Assembly (NCBI GenBank): GCA_934201705.1
Contig: CAKPXF010000010.1
Span: forward strand, 1-64,000
Reading direction: 5' to 3'
Length of the DNA stretch: 64,000 nucleotides
DNA from: an uncultured Bacilli bacterium
Lineage (GTDB): Bacteria; Bacillota_I; Bacilli_A; RFN20; CAG-631
Below, in pieces: positions 9,855 to 16,735 of this stretch (position 1 is the first letter of the stretch; each line of letters starts with the position of its first letter). Position numbers and translations under genes: made by a program. Under the pieces are notes generated by a model. The model was not told the DNA's origin. It ran no database searches and was given only the letters and a program-made list of their open reading frames with translations.

Positions 9855-9960
9855 TTACTTTTGATAAATACTATTATGTTGAGCTAGAAGAAAAAGAACA
9901 TGAAATAATTATAGAAATTTTAGAAAATAAGCTATCATTTGATTCATTTGTTGTATAAAG
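9855..9960 (+). repeat. 106-bp direct repeat, copy B (orphan M60 gene end)
   Basis: This is a near-identical copy of the last 35 codons and stop of the M60 peptidase gene, placed two bases after the stop of the frameshifted solute-binding gene. It has no start or ribosome site in the right place, and its open frame begins inside the preceding gene, so it is a non-coding relic. It ends 25 bp before the tmRNA -10 box. Confidence 0.92.
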
Positions 9961-9982
9961 GATTTATTTTCTTGAAAAATAA

Positions 9983-9991
9983 TGCTATAAT
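9983..9991 (+). promoter_or_regulatory. Extended -10 promoter of tmRNA
   Basis: TGCTATAAT (TATAAT at 9986-9991) lies 30 bp before the mature tmRNA 5' end. A TTGAAA at 9972-9977 is only 8 bp away, too close for a standard -35, so activity probably depends on the extended -10. Confidence 0.6.
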
Positions 9992-10020
9992 ATAAATAGG
10001 TAAAGGCTATTTACCTACTA

Positions 10021-10393
10021 GGGGATGACTTAGTTTCGACAGGCTAAGGCTTGGTATGATAAGCATGTGGAGTGGTTACCTTATAACCAAAATAAAAATA
10101 AATAACAATACAAATACAAACAGATCATTTGCATTCGCTGCTTAATTCCTTATAGCTAGGAAGTGATCCCTCGGCCTAGATTCGTCTATTTTGCTAGTTC
10201 ACCGGGGTCAACAAAAGTAGAATAAGCCTAAATAATGATTGTAAACGATAGGACGAAAAAACATACAATCTCGTGATTGCTTTACTTGCTAATTGATGAA
10301 GCTTTCATTAAATTAATCAGTAATTAGATAAACATGTAGAAGGTTGTATGGGGCATGGTTTGGACACGAGTGCAATTCTCGCCATCTCCACCA
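10021..10393 (+). ncRNA. ssrA: tmRNA (transfer-messenger RNA)
   Basis: tmRNA rescues stalled ribosomes by acting first as alanyl-tRNA and then as a template for a degradation tag. The 5' end GGGGATG (10021-10027) pairs with CATCTCC (10383-10389) to form a 7-bp acceptor stem with one G-U, followed by ACCA with an encoded CCA (10391-10393). The conserved GACTTAGTTTCGACAGG start is present. An open tag frame ends NNTNTNRSFAFAA before TAA at 10143-10145. The T arm (10366-10382) has the loop TGCAATT rather than TTCRANY and an A-C mismatch at its base. No GCN resume codon is obvious upstream of the tag in that frame, so the exact resume site is unclear. Length of 373 nt is normal. Confidence 0.95.
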
Positions 10394-10408
10394 ATATTTG
10401 ATAATTAA

Positions 10409-10435
10409 ATCCTGCAAATACTTGTAGGATTTTTT
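10409..10435 (+). terminator. tmRNA terminator
   Basis: ATCCTGCAA (10409-10417) and TTGTAGGAT (10422-10430) form a 9-bp stem with one G-U, a 4-nt loop and a following T run, 16 bp after the tmRNA CCA. Confidence 0.9.
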
Positions 10436-10816
10436 CTTTACCCCACAAGTAACTTAAAAGTTATGTGCAAAAATGTATGCGTCAATTCTTCATCGATTAA
10501 TAAAAATGGGCCTTTTATAAAATAAATGCGTTTAACTATTAAATTATGCATTTTTGAAAATATTAATAAAGAATCAATTAAAAAATTTATTACCATATTC
10601 TAAAAATTTAAAAGATAAATTGAAGTAGGAGTTGAGTCCCCACTGGCGGAAAATGGCGGATTAAAAGGTAAAAAAAATTATTTATATAATATTTGATTTT
10701 TGTTTTCCTTAATAAAATATAAATCCTGTCAAAGGTACACTTGCTCCAACTCAAGCAATAGATTGATTCATTTTAGGAGAATCAATGTTTGTAAATGACA
10801 AATTACCGTATATTTT
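10436..10816. other. Gene-free stretch, probable decayed DNA
   Basis: No intact gene is visible. A short frame from ATG 10784 (MFVNDKLPYIFCNCF) stops after 15 codons, just before the next gene fragment and in a different frame, which looks like a broken upstream part of it. A GC-richer patch, GAGTCCCCACTGGCGG (10633-10648), stands out from its surroundings but was not identified. Confidence 0.4.
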
Positions 10817-11164
10817 TTGCAATTGCTTTTGAGTGAAAAATTTGGAAGAGGTGTTCCTAAAATTGTTGAAATTTATGGAAAAGAATGTTTTGAATTTGGA
10901 AAAAACTCAATAGTTGTAAAAATACCATTCAATTGGATAAATGTGGTTGGGAATAAAGTTGGGAATAAAAAAGAATTAACTAACAATAGAATTGCCATTC
11001 TTAAAGAATTTAGAAATAATCTAAATGTGACAATAGCACAATTAGCAAATATTTTATGCATTAGTGAAACTGCGATTGATAATAACCTCAAATATTTGAA
11101 GGAACAAGGATATGTCAAAAGAAATGGATCAAATAAAACAGGTTATTGGGAAGTTTTAAAATAA
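10817..11164 (+). pseudogene. C-terminal fragment of an AlbA_2/ATPase-type HTH protein
   Basis: The 115-codon frame begins inside a conserved segment (EKFGRGVPKIVEIYGKECFE) typical of the end of the GHKL-like part of AlbA_2/AAA_4 'divergent ATPase' proteins related to RecG-like regulators. It continues through the linker VGNKVGNKK to a winged helix (residues 60-115: NVTIAQLANILCISETAIDNN, then YVKRNGSNKTGYWEVL). Intact relatives are about 400-500 residues, so only the C-terminal quarter remains and no ribosome site precedes it. Such genes are common accessory cargo of islands. Its position between tmRNA and a decayed tmRNA copy supports a degraded insertion. Confidence 0.65.
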
Positions 11165-11278
11165 CAAATGATTGTTAAATAATAATTCCACATAAATAGA
11201 AAAAAGCACAAAAAAGATGGTGTAAAATTCTTTATACATTATAAAAAAATAAAAAATGTGTAAGAAATAAATAAAGAA

Positions 11279-11449
11279 CAATGGAGTTTGTTACCTTACA
11301 TAAAAATTGTAAAAATAAATAACAACATACAATCTCGTGATTGCTTTACTTGCTAATTGATGAAGGTTTCATTAAATTAATTAGTAATTAGATAAGCATG
11401 TAGAAGGTTGTATGGGGCATGTTTTGGACGTGAGTGCAATTCTCACCAT
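11279..11449 (+). pseudogene. Decayed partial second copy of tmRNA
   Basis: Positions 11325-11449 align without gaps to tmRNA 10261-10385 (offset 1,064) with 7 differences in 125 bases. Just upstream, 11279-11324 resembles tmRNA 10067-10107. The tag frame and adjacent pseudoknots (10108-10260 in the real gene) are deleted, and the 5' acceptor strand and the 3' end beyond CAT, including CCA, are lost. It cannot function as tmRNA. Two of the differences form a compensated pair in the T stem (C-G to T-A), and a third repairs an A-C mismatch, giving a fully paired GTGAG/CTCAC stem. This suggests descent from a functional gene, perhaps a relative's tmRNA. Confidence 0.88.
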
Positions 11450-11546
11450 TTTAATTATAACGCTCTATATATTTATAGAACTTCTTTTTGCTCTACTGAT
11501 ATCAATTATGAGTAGTGGATCTAATGGCCTACTTTTGTTCTTGAAA

Positions 11547-11624
11547 TGCAACTAAAAATAGTTACATATTATAAAAACAACTAAAAATGGTTGCAAAGTA
11601 AAAATGCAACTTGTTTTGGTTGTA
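11547..11624. repeat. Three palindromic 20-mers at exact 29-bp spacing
   Basis: Imperfect palindromes with arms of the TGCAAC / GTTGCA type occupy 11547-11566, 11576-11595 and 11605-11624, each starting 29 bp after the last. The third overlaps the likely -35 region of the following promoter (-10 at 11644-11649). The arrangement looks like a tandem operator for a dimeric regulator, placed upstream of the SatD-like gene. Confidence 0.7.
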
Positions 11625-11643
11625 CTTTTATTGCTTTATATGA

Positions 11644-11649
11644 TATAAT
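11644..11649 (+). promoter_or_regulatory. -10 box of the SatD-like gene
   Basis: TATAAT at 11644-11649 is the best promoter element before this gene. A weak TTGTAC (11620-11625) sits 18 bp upstream, inside the third palindrome, so repressor binding there would block it. Transcription would start near 11656, leaving a very short leader. Confidence 0.5.
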
Positions 11650-11695
11650 AATCATAAAGTGACAAACTATTGATACTAATTATGCTACAATAATT

Positions 11696-12064
11696 ATGGA
11701 TGTAATACAATCTAGAAAATATGATGAGCAAGAAAGATTTAATATCCAAGAAAAATTATATAAAATAATTAAATTTATTAATAATTGTTATAAAAATGAA
11801 ATAGTGGAAGAATTTAATTTTTCAGCAGGTGATTCTATCCAAGCCTTATTTAATAATGTAAGTGATGCTTTTAGTAGCTATTGTTTACTAAATACTCTAT
11901 TTTATCCATATAAAATTAAGTGTGGTATTGGCTATGGAAAACTTAATCAAAAAATATTAGATGTAAATTATAACAACACTAATATGATAGATGGAGAAGC
12001 ATACCACTATGCAATATCAGCTTTAAATGATTGTAAAGAAAAAAACTACATCTTAATGCATTAA
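11696..12064 (+). CDS. SatD-like family protein (small)
   Basis: The product (122 residues from ATG 11696) resembles SatD proteins: a beginning of the form MDVIQSRKY, a central FNFSAGDSIQALF and a later CGIGYGKL...DGEAYHYAISAL. SatD relatives are about 200 residues and of unknown biochemistry, so this copy is short at the C terminus. The family's first strand normally precedes the SR motif by several residues. Those residues (NYATII) are encoded upstream of ATG 11696, but the frame there has only ATT codons (e.g. 11669) and no ATG, GTG or TTG. The true start may be a rare ATT, preceded by AAAGTGA at 11656-11662. A membrane protein gene follows 15 bp later. Confidence 0.6.
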   Translation: MDVIQSRKYDEQERFNIQEKLYKIIKFINNCYKNEIVEEFNFSAGDSIQALFNNVSDAFSSYCLLNTLFYPYKIKCGIGYGKLNQKILDVNYNNTNMIDGEAYHYAISALNDCKEKNYILMH

Positions 12065-12100
12065 AGTAAATGATTAAGTATGAAAGGACAACGTGTTAAA

Positions 12101-12868
12101 ATGCTTAAATATAAGTATATGAGTGAAACAGAAATAATAAATACAATATTATATGTTTTTAAGACTTTTCAAAATAAAGAGAAAAGAAAAAAATATTTAA
12201 TGAAAAACCTATCATTAAATGAAGACCAACTAAAGTATGTTTTAAAGGCACAAGAAAAAACAAATAAGAGAGAGCTATTTAAACTTTCAGCAATTGAAGA
12301 TGAACTTAATTATGAAAGTATTTATATTTCTAAATATGATACTTATTTGCATTTTAAACCATTAGGAAATATTTTAGTATTTTTAATGATACTTCTAACA
12401 TTTTTAGCGCTATTTGTATTTGCTTTATCATTTATTTATGAAAGTATCACTAATATAGTTGTATTAACATTTAGCATACTAGCAATAGCTATTGATTTAA
12501 TTATTATTACAATTGGCTTTATTTTAAAAGCTTCATTTTGTTTCGTTAATAAAAGATTAAAAAATGATAAAATAATTAAAGCTGAAGGAATTATTAAAAA
12601 GATATATGTTGTTGATTATACACGTTCATTTTTAACATCAATATTAAGTAATAATATTTCATTTGTTATTTTATATTTACTATCTAATGGAAAAACATAT
12701 AAATTATATGTTCCTATAAATCCATTTGAAAAAAATAATTCAACACGTATAATAAATAAATTAATAAATGAGAATTATCAAAATACAAATGTTTTTGTTG
12801 AATTTTATAAAAATGCTAAAATAGTAAAAAAGTCATCAATTGATTTTAATGAAATAAGTAAAAATTAG
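12101..12868 (+). CDS. Membrane protein of unknown function
   Basis: The roughly 255-residue protein has a charged, helical N-terminal region (residues 1-80, Lys/Glu-rich), two strong membrane helices near residues 87-142 (ILVFLMILLTFLALFVFALS and a second Ile-rich helix), and a C-terminal soluble domain of about 110 residues with alternating hydrophobic residues suggesting beta structure. ATG 12101 is preferred because AAAGGA lies eleven bases upstream; an ATG at 12080 overlaps that site. It follows the SatD-like gene with a short gap and is probably cotranscribed. No family is recognised. Confidence 0.65.
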   Translation: MLKYKYMSETEIINTILYVFKTFQNKEKRKKYLMKNLSLNEDQLKYVLKAQEKTNKRELFKLSAIEDELNYESIYISKYDTYLHFKPLGNILVFLMILLTFLALFVFALSFIYESITNIVVLTFSILAIAIDLIIITIGFILKASFCFVNKRLKNDKIIKAEGIIKKIYVVDYTRSFLTSILSNNISFVILYLLSNGKTYKLYVPINPFEKNNSTRIINKLINENYQNTNVFVEFYKNAKIVKKSSIDFNEISKN

Positions 12869-13059
12869 AATGCTTTAGCTAAGTATTTTTTGACTTTGAT
12901 TTAAGAAATTTAAAATATTTATTTATCTTCAGCTACTTTTTACAATTAACCATAACAAAAATAAGCTATAAAAAACCACCTACATCATTAAAAAATAATA
13001 ATAACACTTGAAAATTTAATTAAATAGTGATTAAATATCTACGTTGGAGAAAAAAAGTT

Positions 13060-14088
13060 ATGGAAGAAGCACTAAAAGCAATCACTAATTTAGATTTCAT
13101 ATCGACCATCACTTTAGCCATTGGCTTAATAGCTCTTGGCTTTATTTTAAGAAAACTCAACTTTTTTAACGAACATAGTAAAAAAACTATTACAACAATA
13201 ATAATGAAAATATCACTTCCATGTTTAGTAATAACTGGATTTATGATGGATTTTGATGTTAACCTACTTTCAAAATCGGCTTGGATATTATTTTTTACGT
13301 TTATTAGTTATTTACTATGTTTTTTAATTGGTCATATGATATTTAAAAAATATAGTAAAGAAAAAAGAAATGTTTATAGTATATTAATGTCCTTTGGACA
13401 AATCACCTTATTTGGATTACCTCTTGTTAAATCATTATATGGTAATAATGGCTTAATAACAGCTAATATAATGTCTATCCCTTTTAGATTGTTATTATAT
13501 ACCTATTGCTTTATGGTAATAGCTAATATAAAATTCCAAAAGGATACATTTAGTAAGGCAATAAAAGATGTTTTTTATAATCCTATTATTATAACAATGG
13601 TTATTGCATTATTTATCTATTTAACACAGCCATTTATGTATAAGGTAGTAATTGATGAAATATCTTATAGCTTTTTAAGAATTGATAAAACATTACCATG
13701 GCTTTATAAATGTATAAATACCATTAGTAGCTTAACAATACCATTAAGTATGCTATTAATAGGTGTTACCTTAGGCGAGGTAAATATTAAAGGAGCTTTT
13801 ACTAATAAGCTTGCTTGGTTTATAGCTTTATTTAGAAGCCTTATTTCACCATTTATTATAGGCTTAATGATTTATTTGTTAGTTTTATTATATAAGATAG
13901 ACATTGATAAGGAAATGATTGCCTCAATGATTATATGCTTTGCATCTCCAGTATCAGCCGTTGTCAATACATTTTGTGTTACCTATAACAAAGAAAGCAT
14001 TATAGCAAGTGATTCATGCTTTTTATCAACACTTGTTTTAATAATAGATGTTCCACTTTTAATTGTTTTAATAGAATTAATATTTTAA
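13060..14088 (+). CDS. AEC-family (auxin efflux carrier-type) transporter
   Basis: A 342-residue integral membrane protein with about ten helices arranged as in the AEC family: an early Pro in a short helix (KISLPCLVITGFM), a central charged loop and the C-terminal half ending SMIICFASPVSAVVNTFCVTYN, a conserved AEC segment. Bacterial AEC members export or exchange organic acids such as malate. GGAGA at 13046-13050 precedes ATG 13060; an earlier in-frame GTG at 13027 has no site. It lies 14 bp before purB. Because PurA uses aspartate and PurB releases fumarate, a dicarboxylate carrier would fit, but the substrate is inferred only. Confidence 0.85.
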   Translation: MEEALKAITNLDFISTITLAIGLIALGFILRKLNFFNEHSKKTITTIIMKISLPCLVITGFMMDFDVNLLSKSAWILFFTFISYLLCFLIGHMIFKKYSKEKRNVYSILMSFGQITLFGLPLVKSLYGNNGLITANIMSIPFRLLLYTYCFMVIANIKFQKDTFSKAIKDVFYNPIIITMVIALFIYLTQPFMYKVVIDEISYSFLRIDKTLPWLYKCINTISSLTIPLSMLLIGVTLGEVNIKGAFTNKLAWFIALFRSLISPFIIGLMIYLLVLLYKIDIDKEMIASMIICFASPVSAVVNTFCVTYNKESIIASDSCFLSTLVLIIDVPLLIVLIELIF

Positions 14089-14102
14089 ATGGAGAATAGT
14101 AT

Positions 14103-15386
14103 ATGATTGATAGATATTCAAGAAGTGTAATGAAAAATATTTGGACTGATGAAAGTAAATTCCAAGCCTTTTTAGATGTTGAAATAGCTTGTACTCATGC
14201 TTTTTCAAAACTAAATATAGTTCCAGTTGAGGATTACTTAAAAATAAAAAACAATGCTAAATTTAATGTAAATAGAATAAGAGAAATAGAAAATGAAACT
14301 AAGCATGATGTTATTGCTTTTACTCGTAATGTTAGCGAATCATTAGGCGATGAAAAGAAATGGGTTCATTATGGTTTAACTTCAACTGATGTTGTTGATA
14401 CAGCTTATGGCTTATTATATAAAAAAGCTAATGATATATTATTAAGTGATATAGATATGCTGCTTAATACCTTAAAGGGAAAGGCTTTATTATATAAGGA
14501 TACTCCAATAATTGGAAGAACTCATGGAATGCATGCAGAAATTACCTGCTTTGGTTTAAAATATGCTTTATGGTATGATGAATTACTTCGTAATAAGAAT
14601 CGTTTTATAAATGCAAGAAATGATGTTGAAGCCGCAAAGCTATCAGGAGCTGTTGGAAATTATATAACTACTTCAATTGAAATGGAACAAATGGTCGCTT
14701 GTGAATTAAATCTTAATCGAGCTAAAATATCAACACAGGTATTATCACGTGATAGACATGCTTATTATATTGAAATACTAGCTTTAATAGCTTCACTCCT
14801 TGAAAAAATAGCTACAGAAATTAGGAATTTATCACGTCAAGAAGTTCATGAGGTAGAAGAGGGCTTTACAAATAAGCAAAAGGGCTCATCTGCTATGCCA
14901 CATAAAAGAAATCCAATAGGCAGTGAAAATATATGTGGCTGTGCTAGAATTATTAGATCATATGTAAATGCTGCTTTAGATGATAATATTTTATGGCACG
15001 AAAGAGATATTTCTCATTCATCATGTGAAAGAATAATGATGGAAGATGCTACAACCTTACTTGATTATATGATTAATAGATTAAACAACATCTTAAATAA
15101 CTTAGTAGTATTTAAAGATAAGATGATTGAAAATATTTATTTAACTAATGGTGTTATATTTTCAGGAAGTGTTTTGAACTATTTAGTAAGTAAAGGCTAT
15201 AGCCGTGAAAAGGCTTATGATTTAATACAGCCTTTAACCTTTAAATCATTTAATGAAAAAGTACCATTTAGAAATTTATTAATTGAAAACAATGTTTTAA
15301 CTAATGATGAATGCGATGAAATATTTAAGCTAGATAGATACTTAAAAAATGTTGATGCTATATATAAAAGCGTTGGAATTAATTAG
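14103..15386 (+). CDS. purB: Adenylosuccinate lyase
   Basis: PurB catalyses two fumarate-releasing steps: SAICAR to AICAR in IMP synthesis and adenylosuccinate to AMP. The 427-residue length is typical. The family signature GSSAMPHKRNPIGSE is intact (around residues 260-275) and holds the flexible catalytic-serine loop; GLTSTDVVDT and GRTHGMHAE (active-site Thr/His region) are also present. It is cytosolic and homotetrameric in the family. It sits between the AEC carrier and purA with 14-bp gaps and clearly forms one operon with purA, which would supply its second substrate. Confidence 0.96.
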   Translation: MIDRYSRSVMKNIWTDESKFQAFLDVEIACTHAFSKLNIVPVEDYLKIKNNAKFNVNRIREIENETKHDVIAFTRNVSESLGDEKKWVHYGLTSTDVVDTAYGLLYKKANDILLSDIDMLLNTLKGKALLYKDTPIIGRTHGMHAEITCFGLKYALWYDELLRNKNRFINARNDVEAAKLSGAVGNYITTSIEMEQMVACELNLNRAKISTQVLSRDRHAYYIEILALIASLLEKIATEIRNLSRQEVHEVEEGFTNKQKGSSAMPHKRNPIGSENICGCARIIRSYVNAALDDNILWHERDISHSSCERIMMEDATTLLDYMINRLNNILNNLVVFKDKMIENIYLTNGVIFSGSVLNYLVSKGYSREKAYDLIQPLTFKSFNEKVPFRNLLIENNVLTNDECDEIFKLDRYLKNVDAIYKSVGIN

Positions 15387-15400
15387 GAGGAATTAATATT

Positions 15401-16693
15401 ATGAAACAACAAACTGTAGTAGTAATTGGTAGTGTTTGGGGCGATGAAGGAAAAGGAAAGGTAACAAATTATTTTTCTGATAAAGCTGATTTAGTTGTTC
15501 GTTATCAAGGTGGAGATAATGCTGGTCATACTATTATTTTTAATAATAAGACATATAAACTACACTTAATTCCATCTGGTATTTTTAATCCACATGTTAA
15601 AAACATTTTAGGAAATGGCTTAGTAATTAATCCTAAAAGCTTAATTAGTGAATTAAATGAAATAAAAAAATGTGGTTATGATTTTAATAACCTTTATATT
15701 TCAGATAGAGCAAATGTTTTATTTGATTATCATATAAAGCTTGATGGCTTACATGAAGCTGAACTTGGAAGTAAAAATATAGGTACAACAAAAAAGGGAA
15801 TTGGACCATGCTACATAGATAAAATTGCTAGAAATGGTATTAGAATGTGTGATTTTATTAGTGATGACTTTAAAGAAATCTATAAAGAAAAGTTAGCAGC
15901 TAAAAATGAAGAATTAAAACGATTTGGTGTTGAACCAATTGATTTTGAAATTTCATATAAAGAATATCAAGAGCTAGCTAATTTAATTAAGCCAATGGTA
16001 TGTGATACTATTTCTTTAATTCATGAAGAATATGATAAAGGGAATAAGATTTTATTTGAAGGTGCTCAAGGAACATTACTTGATATAGACTTTGGTACAT
16101 ATCCATTTGTTACAAGCTCATCTCCTACAAGTGGTGGTGTTTGTACAGGAAGTGGAATAGGCCCTAAAAAAATTGATGAAATTATTGGTGTAACTAAAGC
16201 TTACGCAACTCGTGTTGGATCAGGTCCATTTCCAACAGAAATGGTAAATGATGAAGAAGAACTTGGAAATATAATAAGAGTTAAAGCTAATGAATTTGGC
16301 GCAACAACAAAAAGAGCTAGAAGAATTGGCTGGTATGATGGCGTAATTATGCAATATTCAGCTAATATCAATGGCTTAACAGGCTTATCATTAATGCTAC
16401 TTGATATTTTATCAGGCTTAAAGAAAATAAAAATTTGTGATTATTATACTTTAAATGGTAAAAAGCTATATGCTCCATGTGCTAAAATAGAAGACTTTGC
16501 TAAATGTCAACCACACTTTGTAGAGCTTGATGGTTGGGATGAGGATATAAGTAATATAAAAAGCTATGATGAATTGCCTCTTAATGCTAAAAAATATATT
16601 AAGAAAATAGAAGAAATTGTAAAGGTTCCAGTAGTTATGTTTTCTGTTGGACCAGATAAGCATCAAACAATTGTTTTAAAGGAAGTATTTTAA
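15401..16693 (+). CDS. purA: Adenylosuccinate synthase
   Basis: PurA condenses IMP and aspartate using GTP to give adenylosuccinate. The 430-residue protein begins with the GTP-binding loop GSVWGDEGKGK; the canonical enzyme has GxQWGDEGKGK, so Gln is replaced by Val. It also has the catalytic GDNAGHTI, the LFEGAQGTLLDIDFGTYPFVT block and the GVTKAYATRVGSGPFPTE loop. AGGAGG (15387-15392) precedes the start. It is the last gene of the AEC-purB-purA run and is followed by a strong bidirectional terminator. No other purine genes are in the window. Confidence 0.96.
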   Translation: MKQQTVVVIGSVWGDEGKGKVTNYFSDKADLVVRYQGGDNAGHTIIFNNKTYKLHLIPSGIFNPHVKNILGNGLVINPKSLISELNEIKKCGYDFNNLYISDRANVLFDYHIKLDGLHEAELGSKNIGTTKKGIGPCYIDKIARNGIRMCDFISDDFKEIYKEKLAAKNEELKRFGVEPIDFEISYKEYQELANLIKPMVCDTISLIHEEYDKGNKILFEGAQGTLLDIDFGTYPFVTSSSPTSGGVCTGSGIGPKKIDEIIGVTKAYATRVGSGPFPTEMVNDEEELGNIIRVKANEFGATTKRARRIGWYDGVIMQYSANINGLTGLSLMLLDILSGLKKIKICDYYTLNGKKLYAPCAKIEDFAKCQPHFVELDGWDEDISNIKSYDELPLNAKKYIKKIEEIVKVPVVMFSVGPDKHQTIVLKEVF

Positions 16694-16704
16694 TGAATAA
16701 AAAG

Positions 16705-16734
16705 AGAATCTTGAACTCAATCATTCAAGATTCT
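16705..16734. terminator. Bidirectional terminator between purA and the ABC exporter
   Basis: AGAATCTTGAA (16705-16715) pairs perfectly with TTCAAGATTCT (16724-16734) around an 8-nt loop. T-rich flanks on the plus side and A-rich sequence before the stem on the other make it usable from both directions. It ends one base before the stop codon of the minus-strand gene at 16736. Confidence 0.9.
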
Positions 16735-16735
16735 T

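Noticed and set aside
9770..9958. 62-codon frame ending like the M60 protein
   Set aside because: It begins in another frame within the solute-binding gene and has no ribosome site; the similarity comes from the 106-bp DNA repeat.
11547..11624. CRISPR array (three repeats at 29-bp spacing)
   Set aside because: The repeats are imperfect palindromes separated by 9-bp AT stretches, there are only three, and no cas gene is present.
14103..16693. purBA as part of a full purine operon
   Set aside because: No other purine biosynthesis gene lies nearby; only the salvage/AMP branch genes are present.
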